Shown here: piece after piece, positions 7,505-10,921 of the stretch
How positions within the stretch are numbered: position 1 is the stretch's first letter
How the letters are laid out: each line of letters opens with the position of its first letter
Assembly (NCBI GenBank): GCA_021779435.1
Contig: JAJYAR010000054.1
Coordinates: 1 to 10,921, forward strand
Length of the DNA stretch: 10,921 nucleotides
From: a bacterium
GTDB lineage: Bacteria; Verrucomicrobiota; Verrucomicrobiae; JAJYAR01
Reading direction: 5' to 3'
Position numbers and translations under genes: made by a program
The notes under the pieces: generated by a model
Seen by the model: only the letters and a program-made list of their open reading frames with translations
Told to the model about the DNA's origin: nothing
Databases searched by the model: none

Positions 7505-7680
7505 TTACAGAAAATCCGGCGGGTGTGCGCCGCCCGACGGCGGATTACGCATCCTGCAGCGTTCCGTCGTCCTGCTCCCAGGACGCGTAAGTGACTGATC
7601 GTCGGCTGTAACCGCAAACCCGCTACGGCAGTGCAGCCGGATTCCGCTGGCCAGTCGCTTGAGCGGCTGCCGGCAGAGCC
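7505..7680 (-). promoter_or_regulatory. Structured 5' leader, candidate cis-regulatory RNA of unknown class
   Basis: Read on the minus strand, this leader of the PEP-CTERM gene contains several inverted repeats. One is a stem of 10 bp interrupted by a 3x3 internal loop (7636-7640 with 7670-7674, and 7644-7648 with 7662-7666). Next is a 12-bp stem, TTACGCGTCCTG with CAGGATGCGTAA (7579-7590 with 7545-7556), perfect apart from one G-T pair. Last come two competing hairpins in which the segment at 7530-7534 can pair either with 7539-7543 or with 7518-7522. The second option ends in GGATTTT, like a weak terminator about 80 bases before the start codon. CGGCTG at 7603-7608 and 7664-7669 likewise compete for CAGCCG at 7634-7639. 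Alternative pairing of this kind suggests an attenuator or riboswitch. I recognise no known class. The structure could instead be read on the plus strand, ahead of the DUF3300 gene. Confidence 0.4.
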
Positions 7681-7839
7681 CGCGCGAATCGGGGATCCCA
7701 AAATCATGCCACACAGTGGAGCAGCCTCGTCCTACTGCAGACTCAGCACGCGGAGACGACGAAAACAGCTCGTGAATAGCGTCGCTTCGCACAGCGTCTC
7801 ATTGGCGGCACTCGCCCCCGTGTGTGCAGTCGAAACAAC

Positions 7840-7844
7840 AAAGG
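7840..7844 (+). promoter_or_regulatory. Ribosome binding site of the DUF3300 lipoprotein gene
   Basis: AAAGG lies 7 bases before the ATG at 7852. It fixes this ATG as the start rather than the upstream in-frame GTG at 7822, which would also spoil the lipoprotein signal by adding charged residues before it. Confidence 0.6.
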
Positions 7845-7851
7845 CCCGCTC

Positions 7852-9240
7852 ATGAAAAAAATCCTTCCGCTCGCACTCCTGGTCCCGCTTGCCGGGTGCA
7901 TGACGAACGCGCAAGTCGCTCCCGAGCCGGCTCCCTCGTACACGTACGCGCCGGCCGTTGCGCAACAGCCTCTCTTCACGCCCGCCCAGCTTGACATCCT
8001 GCTCGGCGCCATCGCGCTGTATCCGGACCCGCTTGTCGCCCTGATCCTTCCTGCCAGCACCAACGCGTCCGATGTCGTCCTTGCGGCGCGATGGCTCCAG
8101 GCCGGCGGCGATCCCTCACAAGCGGAGTTGCAGCCGTGGGACGACAGCGTCCAGGCGCTGGCGCACTACCCGGAAATCGTTCGCTGGATGGACCAGAATC
8201 TCACGTGGACGAAACAACTCGGCGATGCGTTCGCAACGGAGCCGGGGGATGTGATGGCCGCAATCCAGCGGCTGCGGGCCCGCGCCCGCGCCGCGGGGAC
8301 CCTCGTCAGCACGCCGCAGCAGCAGGTGATCGTCGACAGCGACGGAATCCGGATCCTGCCTGCGCAGCCGGATGTGATCCACATCCCCTACTACGATCCG
8401 TCGGTGGTGTATGTCCGCAATTACTACACCTACCCGTCGGAAACCTATTTCAACTACAGCTCGGGGCTCGCGGCGGGATGGTGGCTGTCGTACAGCCTCG
8501 ATTGGGGCAGCCGCTCGGTCTGGACAATCGACCGCTACGACCGGCAGCGCTACTGGCGCGAGCACGAACGAGACTGGAACAGGCAGCCTCCCCGGCCGCG
8601 TGTGCTTCCGGGCTACCCGGGGACGGTTCCCGGTCACGTGTGGCGTCCAAACCCGTCGCGGAACGACACCCGCCCCGGTCAGATCGACACCCGTCCCGGG
8701 CGGATCGACACGCGCCCGCCGCAGACCGACACGCGACCCGCAACAGGCCAGCGGCCCGGCTGGCAGCGGAGCGAGCGCGACGAGCGCTGGCGCGATCAGC
8801 GCCGCGGCGAGACGGTTCAGCAGCCTGTTGTCGGACCAAGCGCACCCGCCGCTCCTCCTCCTGCGGCAACCAGCGACAGGGACAGCGGGCGCTCGCGCGG
8901 AAACACCCGCGGCGTCGTCACGCCTCCTTCGGATCGCCGGAGCCCGGTGCCGCCGTCCATGGGATCGCCGGTTCCGCCGCAGGCGTGGCAGGGCCGCGCG
9001 CAACCGCCCGCACCGAGCGTGTCGCCGGCGCCGCAGCCGCGGCCAGCGCCTCCGCTTCACACCGGCACGCCGCCGCCGCCTGCGTACCGCGGCCCCTCGG
9101 CTCCTCCGCCTGCACCGCCCGCGCCACCTCCGGCGCAAACCCAGCAGTCGGCACCTCCTTCCTCGCCTCCGCCTGCTCAAAACCAGTCGCAGGAGAGCTC
9201 GGAGGAGCGGCAGCCGCCGCCTCGACTCCGGCCGCACTGA
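7852..9240 (+). CDS. DUF3300 family lipoprotein with proline-rich C-terminal tail
   Basis: A 462-residue predicted lipoprotein of unknown function. The N-terminus MKKILPLALLVPLAGC has a lipobox (L-A-G-C) with lipidated C16. Residues ~40-190 carry the DUF3300 signature: LLGAIALYPDPLVALILPAST, VVLAARWLQ, WDDSVQALAHYPEIVRWMDQNLTWTKQLGDAF, DVMAAIQRLRARARAAGTL, STPQQQVIV and IPYYDPSVVYV. Residues ~188-245 are rich in Tyr and Trp. Residues 272-296 hold four tandem DTRP units. From ~320 to the end the chain is mostly Pro, Ala, Ser and Gln and probably disordered, which could span periplasm or cell-wall material. Many DUF3300 proteins have low-complexity tails, so composition alone is not strange. 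The gene is divergent from the PEP-CTERM gene and is followed 17 bases later by a strong terminator, so it looks monocistronic. Biochemical function of the family is not known to me. Confidence 0.88.
   Translation: MKKILPLALLVPLAGCMTNAQVAPEPAPSYTYAPAVAQQPLFTPAQLDILLGAIALYPDPLVALILPASTNASDVVLAARWLQAGGDPSQAELQPWDDSVQALAHYPEIVRWMDQNLTWTKQLGDAFATEPGDVMAAIQRLRARARAAGTLVSTPQQQVIVDSDGIRILPAQPDVIHIPYYDPSVVYVRNYYTYPSETYFNYSSGLAAGWWLSYSLDWGSRSVWTIDRYDRQRYWREHERDWNRQPPRPRVLPGYPGTVPGHVWRPNPSRNDTRPGQIDTRPGRIDTRPPQTDTRPATGQRPGWQRSERDERWRDQRRGETVQQPVVGPSAPAAPPPAATSDRDSGRSRGNTRGVVTPPSDRRSPVPPSMGSPVPPQAWQGRAQPPAPSVSPAPQPRPAPPLHTGTPPPPAYRGPSAPPPAPPAPPPAQTQQSAPPSSPPPAQNQSQESSEERQPPPRLRPH
8665..8739 (+). repeat. 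Tandem DTRP repeat inside the DUF3300 protein
   Basis: Four successive units read DTRPGQI, DTRPGRI, DTRPPQT and DTRPATG at residues 272-299. The DNA copies are similar but not identical (GACACCCGCCCCGG and GACACCCGTCCCGG in the first two), which points to local slippage duplication followed by drift. Copy number may vary between strains. Confidence 0.7.
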
Positions 9241-9256
9241 CCGGCCATGAAAGAGA

Positions 9257-9286
9257 AAAGCCCGATGCGAAATCGCATCGGGCTTT
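9257..9286. terminator. Bidirectional intrinsic terminator
   Basis: AAAGCCCGATGCGA (9257-9270) and TCGCATCGGGCTTT (9273-9286) form a perfect 14-bp inverted repeat, realistically a 13-bp stem with an AAAT loop. It lies between the convergent DUF3300 gene (17 bases after its stop) and the malic enzyme gene (28 bases after its stop). The T-tract is better for the minus strand, where the stem is followed by TTTTCTCTTTC. For the plus strand it is only TTTCTGTT. Confidence 0.9.
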
Positions 9287-9314
9287 CTGTTGGCGAAGTT
9301 AGTCTCCGTCGGCG

Positions 9315-10921
9315 TCAGACGTACTCGCGATACTTCGGCTCGAACATCCGGATGCGGATGTACTCCTCGATGTTCGCGGGCCGCGGCACGGCCGCGAGTC
9401 CCGACGCATACGCAAGCTCTGCGACCGCGGTGGCGATCTTCAGCGAGACCTCGCGCACGCGGGTGAGCGACGGGTACACGCGGCCGATCGCGAGATCCTC
9501 GGGCCTGACGAGGTCTGAGAGTGCGCGGGCAGAGGCGAGGAACATCTCGTCGGTGACCTCGCGCGATTCGCAGGCGAGCGCGCCCATGCCGACGCCGGGG
9601 AAGATGTAGATGTTGTTACCCTGTCCCGGATGGAAGGTCTGGCCGTTGAGCTGGACCGCCGGGAAGGGGCTGCCGCTTGCGAAGATCGCGCGTCCGCCGG
9701 ACCACGTGTACGCAGCCTCCGCGGTGCATTCGGCCTTCGAGGTCGGATTCGAGAGCGCGAAGATGATCGGCCGCTGGTTGATGGCGGCCATGTTCTCGAC
9801 GATCTCCTTCGTGAAGGTCGAAGGCGTCCCGGACACGCCGATGAGCGCGGTGGGCTTCAGCACCTTCACCGCTTCGGCGAGCGTCGGCACGAACGGGTGG
9901 TCGTGCGCGTACGGCTCCTTGTGCTCGGCAAGATGATCGCCGCGATTCTTCACCACGAGCCCCTTTGAATCCACGAACCAGCAGCGGCGCCGGGCGTCGG
10001 CCTCGCTCAGGCCCTCGGCACGGGCGGCCGCGACGAACAGGTCCGCGATGCCGGTGCCCGCCTCGCCAGCGCCAAGGAAGAGGATCTTCTGGTCGGCCAG
10101 CTTGCCCTTGGTGAGCTTGAGCGCACCGAGGACACCCGCGAGCGCGACGGCGGCGGTGCCCTGGATGTCATCGTTGAAGCTGGGCAGCCGGGAGCGGTTG
10201 TTGCGAAGCAGGCGGAAGGCGTTGCTGTTGCCGAAGTCCTCCCACTGAAGGAGGGCCTTCGGGAACACGGTCTTCACGGCCGCGATGAACTCCTCGATGA
10301 AGGCGTCATACTCGGGACCCCGCGTGCGCTTCTGCTTGATACCGATGTACGCCGCGCCTTCGCGCAGCGTGTCGTTGTCGGTGCCGACATCGAGCGTGAT
10401 GGGGAGGCAGTAACTCGGGTGCACGCCGGCGCAGGCGCAGTAGAGCGACAGCTTGCCGACGGGGATGCCCATGCCGAGCGCGCCAAGGTCGCCAAGACCA
10501 AGGATGCGCTCGCCGTCGGTCACGACGATCAGCCGTGCGGCCTGCTGCGGCCACTGGCGAAGGATCTCGGCGACGTGGCCGCGATCACGGATGCTGATGA
10601 ACAGGCCGCGCGGGCGGCGGAAGATGGCACCGTACTCGAGGCACGCCTGGCCGACCGTCGGCGTGTAGATGATCGGCACGAACTCCTCGATGTTCTCGGT
10701 GACAACCCGGTAGAACAGCGTCTCGTTGCGGTTCTGCAGATTGACGAGGTAAATGTACTTTTCGAGAGGGTCTGTCTTCCGGCGGACCGCGGCGCGCGAA
10801 CGCTGGACCTGCTCCTCGAGCGTGAACACGCGCGGCGGAAGCAGTCCTCTCAAACCGAGAGCATCGCGCTCCCGCTCGGTAAATGCCGTCCCCTTGTTGA
10901 ACAGGGGATTTGTCAGCAGTT
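9315..10921 (-). CDS. Malic enzyme, NADP-dependent type (oxaloacetate-decarboxylating), 5'-truncated by window edge
   Basis: Oxidatively decarboxylates malate to pyruvate and CO2, supplying pyruvate and NAD(P)H in the cytosol. The frame stays open to the right edge: upstream of the in-frame TTG at 10853 it continues as LLTNPLFNKGTAFTERERDALGL, matching the conserved malic enzyme N-terminus, so that TTG is not the start and about 15-30 residues are missing. Counting from the first visible residue, Y85 (IIYTPTVG) and K156 (GIPVGKLSLY) are catalytic. E227 and D228 (WEDF) with D251 (SFNDDIQG) bind the divalent metal. GAGEAG (283-288) is the dinucleotide fold. VDSKG has S318, with K334 sixteen residues later, the pattern of animal ME1 and plant NADP-malic enzymes; NAD-type enzymes have a different residue there. 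SNPTSKAEC and GRAIFASGSPF are diagnostic. No C-terminal phosphotransacetylase domain is present, unlike MaeB. The gene ends at a shared terminator. Confidence 0.93.
   Translation of the reverse strand, partial: LLTNPLFNKGTAFTERERDALGLRGLLPPRVFTLEEQVQRSRAAVRRKTDPLEKYIYLVNLQNRNETLFYRVVTENIEEFVPIIYTPTVGQACLEYGAIFRRPRGLFISIRDRGHVAEILRQWPQQAARLIVVTDGERILGLGDLGALGMGIPVGKLSLYCACAGVHPSYCLPITLDVGTDNDTLREGAAYIGIKQKRTRGPEYDAFIEEFIAAVKTVFPKALLQWEDFGNSNAFRLLRNNRSRLPSFNDDIQGTAAVALAGVLGALKLTKGKLADQKILFLGAGEAGTGIADLFVAAARAEGLSEADARRRCWFVDSKGLVVKNRGDHLAEHKEPYAHDHPFVPTLAEAVKVLKPTALIGVSGTPSTFTKEIVENMAAINQRPIIFALSNPTSKAECTAEAAYTWSGGRAIFASGSPFPAVQLNGQTFHPGQGNNIYIFPGVGMGALACESREVTDEMFLASARALSDLVRPEDLAIGRVYPSLTRVREVSLKIATAVAELAYASGLAAVPRPANIEEYIRIRMFEPKYREYV

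Larger units (their letters stand above)
7434..7851. other. Divergent intergenic region between the PEP-CTERM gene and the DUF3300 gene
   Basis: These 418 bases must hold the promoters of both divergent genes. No family-like protein is encoded: the open frames crossing it are out-of-frame readings of structured sequence. Inverted repeats are concentrated at 7513-7674 (separate entry). The remaining part, about 7690-7835, shows no repeat and no promoter I would defend. Confidence 0.6.

Noticed and set aside
7608..7632. GCAAACCCGCTACGG on the plus strand, resembling part of a c-di-GMP-I (GEMM) aptamer
   Set aside because: Only the CGCAAA...GCTACGG words agree. The first GGCAAACC/GNRA-loop half and the receptor helix are missing.
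7579..7700. Possible cobalamin riboswitch on the minus strand (GGAATCCGG...GCCG, then a GTCACT word)
   Set aside because: A few words look like the GGGAA...CCGG and CCACTG elements, but there is no B12 box (AGxCAGGAGACCTGCC) and the central CCCGCAAC core is not matched. The downstream genes are also not B12-related.
7697..7714. Sigma-54-like promoter on the minus strand, TGGCATG-N4-TGGG
   Set aside because: The -24 element is good, but the nearly invariant GC at -12 is GG here. A single partial match in a GC-rich region is not enough, although PEP-CTERM genes are sigma-54 dependent in some bacteria.
8116..9302. Long Arg/Ala-rich open frames overlapping the DUF3300 gene on both strands
   Set aside because: They mirror the proline-rich low-complexity coding region. 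The DUF3300 frame has a lipobox, ribosome binding site and family motifs.
10851..10853. TTG at 10853 as the start of the malic enzyme
   Set aside because: The frame continues upstream to the edge with the conserved N-terminal sequence NPLFNKGTAFT...LGL, so the gene starts outside the window.

Overview
The window is about 62-65% G+C by eye and carries five protein genes. It most resembles a Verrucomicrobiota chromosome, probably Opitutaceae-like. The main clue is a giant secreted protein that combines autotransporter-type beta-strand repeats with a C-terminal PEP-CTERM sorting signal, a pairing typical of that phylum. This assignment is inferred from gene content and style; there is no rRNA or other phylogenetic marker here.

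Layout, left to right. (1) Positions 2-1015, + strand: the last ~337 codons of glycine C-acetyltransferase (kbl), cut by the left edge. (2) Positions 1016-1366: a gene-free stretch holding two repeat-like elements, a ~148-bp inverted-repeat element and a two-hairpin REP-like unit. (3) Positions 1367-1786, + strand: a small zinc cytidine deaminase (cdd). (4) Positions 1890-7433, - strand: one 1847-residue PEP-CTERM/PATR protein filling half the window, convergent with cdd across a short hairpin. (5) Positions 7434-7851: a divergent, strongly structured intergenic region. (6) Positions 7852-9240, + strand: a DUF3300 lipoprotein with a long proline-rich tail. (7) Positions 9257-9286: a perfect-stem bidirectional terminator. 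(8) Positions 9315-10921, - strand: a malic enzyme of the eukaryote-like NADP type, missing its first ~15-30 residues off the right edge.

The housekeeping genes (kbl, cdd, malic enzyme) are not obviously linked: threonine/glycine breakdown, pyrimidine salvage and pyruvate/NADPH supply. The two envelope genes stand back to back and share one regulatory region, so a common cell-surface role is possible but unproven. No integrase, transposase, CRISPR array, tRNA or rRNA was seen.

The most interesting signals are the leader of the giant gene, which has long stems and mutually exclusive hairpins just before the start codon, and a fourfold higher-order repeat of ~140-165 residues inside the giant protein that the ordinary ~30-residue PATR motif does not explain.
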